A stretch of 63,688 nucleotides of DNA from Mangrovicoccus ximenensis (GTDB taxonomy: Bacteria; Pseudomonadota; Alphaproteobacteria; Rhodobacterales; Rhodobacteraceae): positions 1 to 63,688 of the forward strand of contig NZ_QBKZ01000015.1 in the NCBI RefSeq assembly GCF_003056725.1, written 5' to 3'. Position numbers and translations under genes: made by a program. Below the pieces are notes generated by a model. It was not told the origin of the DNA. It worked only from the letters and a program-made list of their open reading frames with translations, and did not search any database. Position 1 is the stretch's first letter; every line of letters begins with the position of its first letter. Positions 8,938-16,582 of this stretch are shown here, piece by piece.

Positions 8938-8958
8938 GGGCGGCGGGATCCGCCGCCC
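8938..8958. terminator. Palindromic hairpin after cytochrome c' gene
   Basis: A perfect 9-bp inverted repeat (gggcggcgg / ccgccgccc, loop gat) sits just beyond the cytochrome c' stop and the PriA remnant stop. The two converge here, so it may stop transcription in both directions. There is no T-run. Confidence 0.45.
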
Positions 8959-8965
8959 GCCGCAG

Positions 8966-9400
8966 TCACTCGCGATAGGTGGTGTGGCAGGCCTTGCAGG
9001 TGCCGCCGATCTGGCCGAGCGCCGGACCCAGATCCGCCTGCGCCTGGATGCTTTCGGCGGCAGCCGAGGCCGCCATTTCGAGATCGGCGGATTTGGTCGT
9101 GAAATCGTCGTATTGCGTCCAGATCACCGGCTTCGCCTCGGAGGCCGGATCATCCGCCTCGGTCTCGAACAAGGTCGGGATCTTTGCCGCCTCGGCGGCG
9201 ATGGCGGCGGCGGCCTGCTGCGCGGCGGCGGCATCGAAGGCCGTGTTGCCCTTGGCCATCTCGCCCAGGAGCTTGGTGTTCTGGCCGATCGTCTTCATCG
9301 CCTTGGTGCGCTCCACCACATGCGGCTCGGAGGGCTCGGCGGCCTGGACGGCGGCGGCCACGGCGATCAGGGCGGCTCCTGCAACCAGCGAACGGATCAT
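8966..9400 (-). CDS. Cytochrome c'
   Basis: A periplasmic class II c-type cytochrome of 144 residues. It starts with a clear Sec signal peptide (MIRSLVAGAALIAVAAAVQA) followed by a four-helix bundle. The single heme motif CKACHTTYRE is at the extreme C-terminus, as usual for the family. Cytochromes c' bind NO and are linked to nitrosative-stress tolerance or electron transfer; which applies here is unknown. The ATG at 9400 is preceded by a good GGAG site; a longer open frame upstream has no support. The gene stands alone, with its promoter in the 60 bases before the small ORF. Confidence 0.9.
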   Translation of the reverse strand: MIRSLVAGAALIAVAAAVQAAEPSEPHVVERTKAMKTIGQNTKLLGEMAKGNTAFDAAAAQQAAAAIAAEAAKIPTLFETEADDPASEAKPVIWTQYDDFTTKSADLEMAASAAAESIQAQADLGPALGQIGGTCKACHTTYRE

Positions 9401-9461
9401 GTCAATTTTCTCCACTTGGGCACTGCAATGCCGCGAGCGTAGCAACCGGCAGGCCATCCGC

Positions 9462-9611
9462 CTAGGAGAAGATGCGCAGCGCTCCTTCGATCGTGATCAG
9501 GACCGCGCCGACGGGAATCGACACGGCCGACGCCAGCCAGAACGCAGCGGCCAGCGTGGGCCTGGCGCGCGGCGCGGCGATGCCGAGAACAAGGACGGGT
9601 TTCCTGCGCAT
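9462..9611 (-). CDS. Possible 49-residue membrane protein
   Basis: A short open frame from ATG 9611 to TAG 9462 encoding a basic N-terminus (MRRKPVLVLGIAAPRARPT) and one hydrophobic segment (AAAFWLASAVSIPVGAVL). It could be a single-span membrane peptide. Its start is divergent from the autotransporter frame, with a TTAA-rich spacer between them. I know no family for it, and nothing beyond the reading frame and composition supports it. Confidence 0.35.
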   Translation of the reverse strand: MRRKPVLVLGIAAPRARPTLAAAFWLASAVSIPVGAVLITIEGALRIFS

Positions 9612-9618
9612 GGCGGCA

Positions 9619-9633
9619 TTAACCCCGCCTTAG
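9619..9633. promoter_or_regulatory. CtrA-like box TTAA-N7-TTAG
   Basis: The spacer between two divergent frames holds TTAA, seven bases, then TTAG, one mismatch from the TTAA-N7-TTAA box bound by the response regulator CtrA in alphaproteobacteria. A GGTTAAC element follows at 9644. CtrA commonly controls motility and surface genes in this order, but no in-window evidence links this site to CtrA. Confidence 0.3.
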
Positions 9634-9657
9634 GTTCCCATCCGGTTAACGTTGGCC

Positions 9658-12045
9658 ATGGACTGGACAGAGCTTCCGCGCCTCCCCGATCTCGCCCCGG
9701 TGCCGATGCAGCAGCATCCCGCCTATGGCCGCGCCTGCGCCGCCACAGGCGGGCGCAGCGCGCTGTTCGGGCTGGGGCCGCCGCGGCAGCAGGGCGGCGG
9801 CACCTCGGATGCCGGCACGGTTTCGGTCGACATCCACCACGGAAGCACGGTCTTCGCCCATGGCCGCGCAGCCAACGGCATCGTGGCGCAGTCGATCGGC
9901 GGCGGCGGCGGCCTCGGCGGCGACGCTTCCGGCGCGCCGCTCTCCTTCAAGGGCACCGATACAGGCGGCGAGGGCAACGGCCGCGCGGTGACGGTCTCGG
10001 TCGACAGCTCCCTGGTGCGAACCGACGGCGACCGGTCCTTCTCCATCATCGCCCAGTCGATCGGCGGCGGCGGCGGCTTCGGCGGCTCCAGCGGCAGCGC
10101 CTTCATCGGCTCGAACCGCCACAGCAGCAGCGAAGGAACGAGCGGGGCGGTGACGGTCGGCATCCTCGAGGGGGCGCATGTCCTGGCCAACGGCGAAGAC
10201 TCTTCCGCGATCTTCGCGCAGAGCGACTCGCGGCAGGTCAACGGCGCGGTGCAGGTCTCCATCGCGGGCACCGTCACCGGCGGCTCCGGTGCGGCCGGTG
10301 CCGGGGTGATCATTGCCGGGGGAAACAGCGGCAACACGCTGACCGTCAGCGAAGGCGGATCGCTCGGCGCGGCCTCAGGCGTCGCAGCGGTATATCGCGC
10401 CAGCGACAACACCAACGGCTCTGGTCTGGCCATTACCAACGAAAGCCGCGGCAGGATCAGCGGCAGTATCGAGTCCCATGACTTCAGCGGCGCTGTGACT
10501 GGCGCTGCGGCCAGTGCGTTCAGTACCGCCGCGGCCGCGTCCGGACATCCGGTGTCGGTCACCAACCGCGCAGGCGGCGTGCTGACCGGCGCGCAGGTCT
10601 ACCGGGCGGACCTGCGCAACGAGGGCCGGCTGGATGTCGGCAATCCGGGGAGCGCCGAGACGCTGGAGATCGCGGGCAGCTTCGTCCAGTCGGAGTCCGG
10701 CACGCTGCATGTCGCGGCGGATTTCGCAGGCGGCACCACCGATGTCCTGCAGATTGCCGGCAGCGCGACGCTGGGCGGCACCTTGGTGCTGGAACCGCTC
10801 TCGGTCCTCTACGGTGCCGAAATGACGGTGCTGACCGCCGGATCGGGCGTTGCCGGGGCCTTCGAGCGGATCGACAGCGAGCTGTTCACCTTCGCGCAGA
10901 CGGCCTCTGCCGGGGGGCTGGCGCTGACCGTGACCGGGGACAGGCTCGCGGATCCCTCGCAGAGCCTTGCCGACCGGGAGAAAGCTGTCGCGCGCTATCT
11001 CAGCGGCATCTTCCGCAGCGGCGATGCCGGTTCCGCCGCCATGATGGCCGCGCTCGAAGCCGAAGCCAGCGCGGGCGGCTACAGCGAGGCGCTGTCGCGC
11101 CTGTCGCCCGGGGCCAGCCTTGCCGCCGAAGCGGCGAGCTTCGAACTTGCGCGCAGCCGCTTTGCCGCCGTGCTCGACTGTTCCGGCAGCGCAGGGGCCT
11201 GGTCCGACGGCACGCGCTGCATGCAGGTGACGGTCTCGGGGCAGAGCATCGAACAGGACGGCAGCGGCGGCGCCTTCGGCTATGACGGCACCGTGACCAC
11301 CTTCGGGCTCTCCGGCACTGCAGAACTGGACGCGGACTGGCGGATCGGCGGCGCGATCGGCTACGAAACCGCGCGGTACGACGGCGAAGACGGCTATGGC
11401 AGGACCGAAGGCGAGTCGCTCTATGCCGGGCTTTCGGCGACGCGCGGCTTCGGCCCGCTGACCCTCGCCGCGGCCGGGGTCTTCAGCCACGGCAGCTTCG
11501 ACACCGAACGGCATCCCGGGCTGACCGCAGGGACGGGCACCGCCCGCGGCGACCACGACGTGACGAGCGCAGCCGCCCGGCTGCGGGCAGAGTACCGCCA
11601 GGACTTCGGGCGCGCCTATCTGGCTCCGATGCTCGATCTCGACATGATCTGGACCCGGTCCGAGGGCTATGCCGAGACCGGGGCCGGGGACCTGTCGCTG
11701 GAGGTCGATGCCAGCGAGGAGACGGCCTTCGTTGCCACCCCCGCGATCGAGATGGGCCATGCGTTCGGCCTCGCGGACGGCGCGGCGCTGCGGCTCTACG
11801 GCCGGGCCGGGGTCAGCTTGTCCTCGCTTGGCAGCTACGGCACGCATGCGCGCTTCGCCGATGCCGGCGCGGGATCCGGCGGGTTTGACAGCGACGTGTC
11901 CATGCCCGACGTGGTGGGCCGCTTCAGCGCCGGGGCAGAGGTGATGAACTCCGGCAACCTCTCGCTCGACCTGCGCTACGATGGCGCCTTCGGCAGCGGC
12001 CTGACCGGCCATGCCGGCAGCCTGAGCGTCACCTACCGGTTCTGA
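9658..12045 (+). CDS. Autotransporter (type V secreted) with C-terminal beta-barrel, N-terminus replaced
   Basis: An outer-membrane autotransporter of about 795 residues. The passenger is a right-handed beta-helix type repeat protein with two copies of an AQSIGGGGG block (near residues 80 and 135), typical of large alphaproteobacterial autotransporters. A hinge region follows (ADREKAVARYLSGIF, then SRLSPGASLAAEAASFELA). The last 270 residues form the autotransporter beta domain, ending in the classic alternating strand that closes with a terminal Phe (HAGSLSVTYRF). The first 35 residues (beginning MDWTELPRLPDLAPVPMQQH) are not a signal peptide and do not fit the passenger, so the 5' end is probably joined from another gene near 9740. 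As written, the protein could not reach the Sec machinery. Confidence 0.8.
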   Translation: MDWTELPRLPDLAPVPMQQHPAYGRACAATGGRSALFGLGPPRQQGGGTSDAGTVSVDIHHGSTVFAHGRAANGIVAQSIGGGGGLGGDASGAPLSFKGTDTGGEGNGRAVTVSVDSSLVRTDGDRSFSIIAQSIGGGGGFGGSSGSAFIGSNRHSSSEGTSGAVTVGILEGAHVLANGEDSSAIFAQSDSRQVNGAVQVSIAGTVTGGSGAAGAGVIIAGGNSGNTLTVSEGGSLGAASGVAAVYRASDNTNGSGLAITNESRGRISGSIESHDFSGAVTGAAASAFSTAAAASGHPVSVTNRAGGVLTGAQVYRADLRNEGRLDVGNPGSAETLEIAGSFVQSESGTLHVAADFAGGTTDVLQIAGSATLGGTLVLEPLSVLYGAEMTVLTAGSGVAGAFERIDSELFTFAQTASAGGLALTVTGDRLADPSQSLADREKAVARYLSGIFRSGDAGSAAMMAALEAEASAGGYSEALSRLSPGASLAAEAASFELARSRFAAVLDCSGSAGAWSDGTRCMQVTVSGQSIEQDGSGGAFGYDGTVTTFGLSGTAELDADWRIGGAIGYETARYDGEDGYGRTEGESLYAGLSATRGFGPLTLAAAGVFSHGSFDTERHPGLTAGTGTARGDHDVTSAAARLRAEYRQDFGRAYLAPMLDLDMIWTRSEGYAETGAGDLSLEVDASEETAFVATPAIEMGHAFGLADGAALRLYGRAGVSLSSLGSYGTHARFADAGAGSGGFDSDVSMPDVVGRFSAGAEVMNSGNLSLDLRYDGAFGSGLTGHAGSLSVTYRF

Positions 12046-12052
12046 CGGGCCG

Positions 12053-12081
12053 GTCCCGGGGGGGTTCCGCGCCCCCGGGAC
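12053..12081. terminator. Bidirectional hairpin between convergent genes
   Basis: A 10-bp perfect stem (gtcccggggg / cccccgggac) with a 9-nt loop fills the gap between the autotransporter stop and the response-regulator stop. The placement supports a shared terminator; no T-run follows on either strand. Confidence 0.55.
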
Positions 12082-12771
12082 TCAGCGCATTGCCGCAGGC
12101 GCCGCGAAGGCATAGCCCACGCCATAGATCGACTGGATCGGTGCCTTCTCCCCGGTTTCCGCCTCGATCTTCCGTCTCAGGCGGGCCACGGCCGTATCCA
12201 GGTGGCGGCTCTCGAACTGCGCCCTGGGCCGGGCCAGGCGCTGCAGCAGGTCTTCGCGGCTGCAGCTGCGGTTTGCCGCTGCGAACAGCGCCGAGAGAAA
12301 GGCGAATTCCGTCGCCGTCAGCCGCACCGCGGACGCCGCCGGCGACATCAGCACCCAGCCATGGCCGTCCAGGACCCAGGCCGCTTCCGCGGCGGGCGGT
12401 TCCGCGGAGCGGGTCCGGCGGAGCAGCGCCCGCACCCCCGCCTCGATCTCGCGCAGCGTGCTGTCCTTCACGAAATAGATGTCCGCGCCGCTTTCGAAGC
12501 CGCGGATGCGGTCCGCGCTGCCGCCGAGCGCGGTCAGCATGATGATCCCGCAGTCGCGGCTCCGGCGGATCTCCGCGGCCAGCTCGAAGCCGTTGCCGTC
12601 GGGCAGCCCGACATCGAGGATCACGATGTCGAAGGCGTCGCCCGCTGCGATGCGGCCGCGCAGTTCGGCTGCATCGGCCGCTGCGGACACCTCAAACCCG
12701 CAGAGACCGAAATAATCCACGAGGTCCCGACGCAGCCGGGTCTCGTCTTCGACGACAAGGATGCGGCTCAT
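12082..12771 (-). CDS. OmpR-family response regulator
   Basis: A 229-residue transcription factor of a two-component system. The receiver domain (residues 1-115) has the acidic pocket (VVEDE), the phosphoacceptor Asp53 in ILDVGLPDGNG, the switch Thr in IIMLTALGG and the conserved Lys in YFVKDS. A winged-helix DNA-binding domain follows (LTATEFAFLSALFA, then IQSIYGVGYAF). It overlaps the stop of the partner histidine kinase-coding frame by four bases (12768-12771), so both are made from one mRNA with the kinase first. Targets are unknown; the convergent autotransporter is adjacent but not shown to be regulated by it. Confidence 0.92.
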   Translation of the reverse strand: MSRILVVEDETRLRRDLVDYFGLCGFEVSAAADAAELRGRIAAGDAFDIVILDVGLPDGNGFELAAEIRRSRDCGIIMLTALGGSADRIRGFESGADIYFVKDSTLREIEAGVRALLRRTRSAEPPAAEAAWVLDGHGWVLMSPAASAVRLTATEFAFLSALFAAANRSCSREDLLQRLARPRAQFESRHLDTAVARLRRKIEAETGEKAPIQSIYGVGYAFAAPAAMR

Positions 12772-14195
12772 GCCACGCGCTCCTTGCCGCCTGCCAGAGG
12801 CAGGCGCACCGTTGCCACGGTCCCCTCGCCGACGCGGCTGGCGATCTCCAGCGCGCCGCGGTGATAGGCGAGGAACCGCTGCGCGGCATAGATGCCAAGC
12901 CCGGTGCCCGTTCCCTGCGGCGTGTTCGAGCCGCGGAAGAAGCGGCGGCCGAGCTTGGGCAGATCTCCGGGCGGCACGCCGATGCCGCGGTCGCGCACCT
13001 CGATCACCGCCCAGCCTGCCTCGCGGCGGGCCCTTACCTGGACCGCTCCGCCGCCGGGGGAGTATTTCAGCGCATTGTCGATGAGGTTGATCATGACGGT
13101 CTCCAGCATGTCAGGGTCGGCGAAAAGCGGCATCGCCGTCTGTGCCGCGTCGATCTGCAGCCGTGCGCCGCGGCCGGTCATCTCGAAGTGAAGCGCCACG
13201 CCCGCCAGAAGGGCGTCGACCTCCGCAGGTTCGGGGCGGAACCCCGCCTCTCGGTCGGTCGTCATGAAGCGGTCGATCAGCCCGGACAGCCGGTTCAGCG
13301 CCTCGCCGATGCCCGCAATCCTGTCGTCCCCGTCCCGTGCCCCGCCGGGTCCCGTCAGGCGGAGCATGTCGACGCCGTTGCGGATGATGGCCAGCGGCGT
13401 GCGGAATTCGTGGCTGAGCACGCGCATGAAGTCGGCCTGCTCCTCCCGCAGGCCGCGCTCGGCATCGAGGCTGCGGCTGAGATCAGCTTCGAGCCTGCGC
13501 CGCTTTGACACCTCTTCCGACAGGACCTCGTTGCGCCGCCGCAGGTCCTCGTAGAGACGGAAGCTGACCATCACCAGCAGGCAGGCGAACAGCGCGATCA
13601 GGAACAGGCTGCCCTGCAGCAGGAACCAGGCATTCCTGTCGCCGAGCACGGGGGCGGGGTCAGGAACGGCAGGCAGGCGCAGCTCCAGGAGGCTCTGCAC
13701 GACGCTCGACCCCATGTAGATGCCCAGCAGGGCGATGGTGATCCCGCGCAGCAGCAGCGGCTGGGTCCGGTCGCGCCACAGCGAGAGGCACATCAGCGAC
13801 ATGACGGCCAGCGTGAAGAGCGTCGCGCCGTGGATGCGGTAGGACAGGTTGCCCGGATCGACATGAAGCGTGATGGCGTAGCCGGTGCCGAAGGCCGCCA
13901 GCAGCGCCAGTCCGATGCGGATCCGGCTCGGCTGGCCGAGAAACCGCGACAGCCCCTCGGCGATGAGCACCGTGCCGCAGCGGATGAGCAGGTTGTTGAC
14001 GAGGATCACCCAGGGCTCCGGTGCCGCGCCGCGCAGGATCATCATCAGAATGCCGAGCGCGATGGCGGCAAAGCCCGCGGCCAGGAAGGTCAGTTCGAAG
14101 AGGTCGCGCCAGGCCCGCCATACCAGGATCCAGGCAAGCGCGATGAGGCTGCTGGTGGCCATGGTGACGATCAGGACTGTGTGGAGATCAAGCAT
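12768..14195 (-). CDS. Membrane sensor histidine kinase
   Basis: A 475-residue sensor kinase, partner of the response regulator downstream. The N-terminal 210 residues hold about six or seven hydrophobic segments with short loops, a membrane-embedded sensing domain with no large periplasmic part. A coiled linker (about 215-250) leads to the dimerisation domain with phosphoacceptor His262 in VLSHEFRTPLAII. The ATP-binding domain has N, G1 and G2 boxes (NLIDNALKYSP, VRDRGIGVP, GTGTGLGIY). The ATG at 14195 is the only sensible start. The upstream region contains GGTTAACTAAAGGTAACC near 14250-14267, a possible regulatory palindrome. The signal sensed cannot be inferred. Confidence 0.92.
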   Translation of the reverse strand: MLDLHTVLIVTMATSSLIALAWILVWRAWRDLFELTFLAAGFAAIALGILMMILRGAAPEPWVILVNNLLIRCGTVLIAEGLSRFLGQPSRIRIGLALLAAFGTGYAITLHVDPGNLSYRIHGATLFTLAVMSLMCLSLWRDRTQPLLLRGITIALLGIYMGSSVVQSLLELRLPAVPDPAPVLGDRNAWFLLQGSLFLIALFACLLVMVSFRLYEDLRRRNEVLSEEVSKRRRLEADLSRSLDAERGLREEQADFMRVLSHEFRTPLAIIRNGVDMLRLTGPGGARDGDDRIAGIGEALNRLSGLIDRFMTTDREAGFRPEPAEVDALLAGVALHFEMTGRGARLQIDAAQTAMPLFADPDMLETVMINLIDNALKYSPGGGAVQVRARREAGWAVIEVRDRGIGVPPGDLPKLGRRFFRGSNTPQGTGTGLGIYAAQRFLAYHRGALEIASRVGEGTVATVRLPLAGGKERVA

Positions 14196-14539
14196 GCGGT
14201 CTGAGGCAGGATCCGTACTTGGGAAGGAGCGCCCGATCGGCGGCCTACTGGTTAACTAAAGGTAACCTATTGCGCTGGCTGCATCCTGTCCAGCCACGCG
14301 GGCCGGATCTGCCCCGGACCGAGCCGCGCGGCGCCCTGCCGGCAAAGTCCGGCCGCCCCCGGCTTCTTCCAGTCCTGAGAGGCTGCAGCCGGTCTTGCCC
14401 GGAATGCCCGCCGGATGCCCCTGTCTCCGCCTGCGCGCAACGATGGCAGCGGGCCGGCAGGTCATCCGATCGGGACAGATGCCATGAAGTCCGCAGCAGG
14501 GATGTCGGGAAGGGGCAGGTCTGGATGCCGGAGCAGGGA

Positions 14540-14648
14540 GAGAAAGAAGCGGCGACCCCAGGGAGGAGGAGGGGGTCGCCGCAGAATTCCGGGGTTCAGG
14601 GAGGAGGAGGAACCCGGGAAAACTCTCTGGCGCGTTGCCGTGCCATGA
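14540..14648 (-). ncRNA. Cuckoo-type (CcsR-like) small RNA with two CU-rich loops
   Basis: On the minus strand two consecutive stem-loops carry the identical 12-nt loop CTCCTCCTCCCT. Hairpin 1 occupies 14587-14620 (11-bp stem with one C-C mismatch). Hairpin 2 occupies 14549-14582 (perfect 11-bp stem gcggcgacccc / ggggtcgccgc) and is followed by a pyrimidine/T-rich tail, so it doubles as an intrinsic terminator. Two adjacent hairpins exposing CCUCCUCCC, an anti-Shine-Dalgarno sequence, are the defining architecture of the Rhodobacterales cuckoo RNA family (CcsR1-4 of Rhodobacter sphaeroides), stress-induced sRNAs. The 5' end is estimated from a candidate promoter. It lies downstream of nadC on the same strand and could also be processed from that transcript. 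Only one copy is seen here; the family often occurs in tandem copies. Confidence 0.8.
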
Positions 14649-14654
14649 CCCTGA

Positions 14655-14682
14655 AATAGGACATGCCGCAGCGCAGCACAAC
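14655..14682 (-). promoter_or_regulatory. Candidate promoter of the cuckoo-type sRNA
   Basis: On the minus strand GTTGTG (14682-14677) and CCTATT (14660-14655) are separated by 16 bases and would place a start near 14648, just ahead of the first hairpin. In Rhodobacter the related RNAs depend on RpoHI/RpoHII, whose -10 elements contain CTAT-like sequence. The match here is suggestive only. Confidence 0.4.
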
Positions 14683-14739
14683 TTCCATCGCTGCAGTTCC
14701 GGCCTGCACGGAATGCATGGCCAGTGGCATGGCCGCGGG

Positions 14740-15576
14740 TCAGGCCTCGTCGAGTCCGATATCTACGCAGGGCGCCGATTGGGTAATGCGCCCGACCGAG
14801 ATGAAGTCGACGCCGGTTTCCGCCTTGGCACGGATCGTTTCCAGCCGCACGCCGCCCGAGCATTCCAGCGGCACCCGCCCGGCGACCATCGCGACGGCCG
14901 CGCGCATCTCGTCATTCGCCATGTTGTCGAGCATGATCACGTCGGCCCCGGCCTCGAGCGCCTCGCGCACCTGGTCGAGCCGGTCGCATTCGACTTCGAT
15001 CTTGCAGAGGACCGGCGCCTGCGCCTTGGCACGGGCGACGGCGGCGGTGATCGACCCGGCCACGGCGATGTGGTTGTCCTTGAGCATGATGCCATTGTCG
15101 AGCCCGAGCCGGTGGTTGCGCCCGCCGCCGCAGGTGACGGCGTATTTCTCCAGCATGCGCAGGCCCGGCGTGGTCTTGCGGGTGTCGACCAGGAAGGCGC
15201 CGGTGCCCTCGATCTCCCTGACGTATTCCGCGGTGACCCCGGCGATGCCCGAGAGCCGCTGCACCAGGTTCAGCGCGACTCGCTCGGCGGTCAGCAGCGC
15301 CTGGGCGTTGCCGGTGATGGTGGCGAAGGCCGTTCCGGCCGGGATGCGGTCGCCGTCGCGGGCGGAGGCCTCGAAGCGGCATTCCGGGTCGAGCCTGCGG
15401 AAGATCCGCTCGGCGACCGGCAGGCCGGCCAGAACGACCGGCTCGCGCGCGTTCATGGCGAAGCTGGCGACGGCATCGTCATCTACCATGATCTTCGCGG
15501 TCAGGTCGAAATAGTTGCAGTCCTCGTCGAGCCAGAGGTCGATGAGCTTGTCGGTCTTGCGCAGGTCGATCAGCAT
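14740..15576 (-). CDS. nadC: Nicotinate-nucleotide pyrophosphorylase (carboxylating)
   Basis: NadC converts quinolinate and PRPP to nicotinate mononucleotide, CO2 and pyrophosphate, the entry to NAD from the de novo pathway. The 278-residue protein shows the family landmarks in order: ALLTAERVALNLVQRLSGIA, the substrate-binding VDTRKTTPGLR, CGGGRNHRLGL with GIMLKDNHI, the acidic KIEVECD, MLDNM and CSGGV at the barrel end. ATG 15576 has AAGGAG seven bases upstream and was preferred over an ATG ten codons earlier. No nadA or nadB is adjacent. A cuckoo-type RNA follows on the same strand, whose second hairpin could also end the nadC transcript. Confidence 0.92.
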   Translation of the reverse strand: MLIDLRKTDKLIDLWLDEDCNYFDLTAKIMVDDDAVASFAMNAREPVVLAGLPVAERIFRRLDPECRFEASARDGDRIPAGTAFATITGNAQALLTAERVALNLVQRLSGIAGVTAEYVREIEGTGAFLVDTRKTTPGLRMLEKYAVTCGGGRNHRLGLDNGIMLKDNHIAVAGSITAAVARAKAQAPVLCKIEVECDRLDQVREALEAGADVIMLDNMANDEMRAAVAMVAGRVPLECSGGVRLETIRAKAETGVDFISVGRITQSAPCVDIGLDEA

Positions 15577-15806
15577 GGCGCTCCTTTCCGCGTGGGGCGG
15601 GATCATGCTCCGGGGCGCCTCTCGGCCGCGGCGATGGTCATGCTCCCCGGGATCCTCCGTTCCCTTCCGCTCCCGGCATTAGGCGAGCTTCGCCGGTTCC
15701 GCCACGCCAAATTGCGCCCGCGCGGCTGCCGCTGCCGGGCAAGCGCGCTTTTCCCCGAGGCGGCAAGGTCCTAGGATGGCCGCCGCTGACAGGGAGAGCT
15801 GACCCC

Positions 15807-16580
15807 GTGAAACCGACGAAACGCGATCTGCGCCAGGGCCGGATCCTCTCCACGCTGGCCGAGGAGCCAACCATGCGCGTCAAGGCCCTGGCCTCTGCGC
15901 TGGAAGTGACGACCGAGACGATCCGGCGGGATCTCGAGGACCTGGCCGAGCGCGGGCTGATCAGCCGGACCTATGGAGGCGCGATGCTGCGCGCGCCCGC
16001 CGAGCCGGTGCTGTCTCAGCGCGAGCGCCAGCTGGTGGCCGAGCGCGAGGCGATCGCGCGGGCCGCGCAGCCGCGGCTGAAGCGGGCCAAGACCTTGATG
16101 ATCGGCTCGGGCGCGACTACCGCGATCCTCGCGAAGCGCATCGCCTTCGAGATGAACCATGTCGCGGTGATCGCGCACAGCTTCGCCGTCGCCACGGCGC
16201 TGTCGCAGAACCCGACGATCCGGGTGCTGATGGTGCCGGGCGACTATCACGCGGGCGAGGGCGCGATGCATGGCAGCGCGGCGATCCGCTTCCTGCAGGA
16301 CTATACCGCCGACTGGACGATCCTCGGCGCCTCGGCGCTGTCGCCGGACGGGCCGAGCGATGCGCTGATCGAGGCGGGGGATGTCTATGCCACGATGCTG
16401 AGGCGCAGCGCGCATACCATGGTGGTGGCGGACCACACGAAATTCGACCGGATGGCGTCGGCCCGCTATGCCGCCTGGAGCGAAATCGAGCTGGTGGTCA
16501 GCGATGCCGCGCCCGAGGGGCCGCTGGCCCGCGCGCTGGAGCGCGGCGAGGTCGAGCTCCTGGTCGCGCCGCCGCGCTAG
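15807..16580 (+). CDS. DeoR-family transcriptional regulator
   Basis: A 257-residue sugar-metabolism type repressor. The N-terminal DeoR helix-turn-helix is clear (MRVKALASALEVTTETIRRD then LEDLAERGLISRTYGGA), followed by the DeoR C-terminal sensor domain. That domain has the phosphosugar-binding segments MIGSGATTAILAKRI, the family motif ADHTKFDR and EIELVVSD. The start is GTG at 15807 with AGGGAG upstream. The effector is probably a sugar phosphate. Its target cannot be told from context because the sequence after it belongs to a DNA ligase fragment rather than a sugar operon. Confidence 0.9.
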   Translation: MKPTKRDLRQGRILSTLAEEPTMRVKALASALEVTTETIRRDLEDLAERGLISRTYGGAMLRAPAEPVLSQRERQLVAEREAIARAAQPRLKRAKTLMIGSGATTAILAKRIAFEMNHVAVIAHSFAVATALSQNPTIRVLMVPGDYHAGEGAMHGSAAIRFLQDYTADWTILGASALSPDGPSDALIEAGDVYATMLRRSAHTMVVADHTKFDRMASARYAAWSEIELVVSDAAPEGPLARALERGEVELLVAPPR

Positions 16581-16582
16581 CC

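Noticed and set aside
7690..8950. Continuation of the protease/VWA frame through to 9442
   Set aside because: After 8750 it runs through the PriA tail out of frame and then antisense to cytochrome c', which has a clear signal peptide and heme motif.
9875..10095. The two AQSIGGGGG blocks as a DNA repeat or CRISPR-like array
   Set aside because: They are in-frame protein repeats of the autotransporter passenger, differ in spacing and have no spacer structure.
14549..14620. GGAGGAGGAG stretches as strong ribosome binding sites for a plus-strand gene
   Set aside because: No credible gene starts downstream on the plus strand and both copies lie in hairpin loops with matched stems, which supports a minus-strand RNA.
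14256..14681. A 141-codon minus-strand frame around the sRNA
   Set aside because: It crosses both hairpins and their loops, has low-complexity Pro/Ser content and no ribosome site; the RNA structure explains the sequence better.
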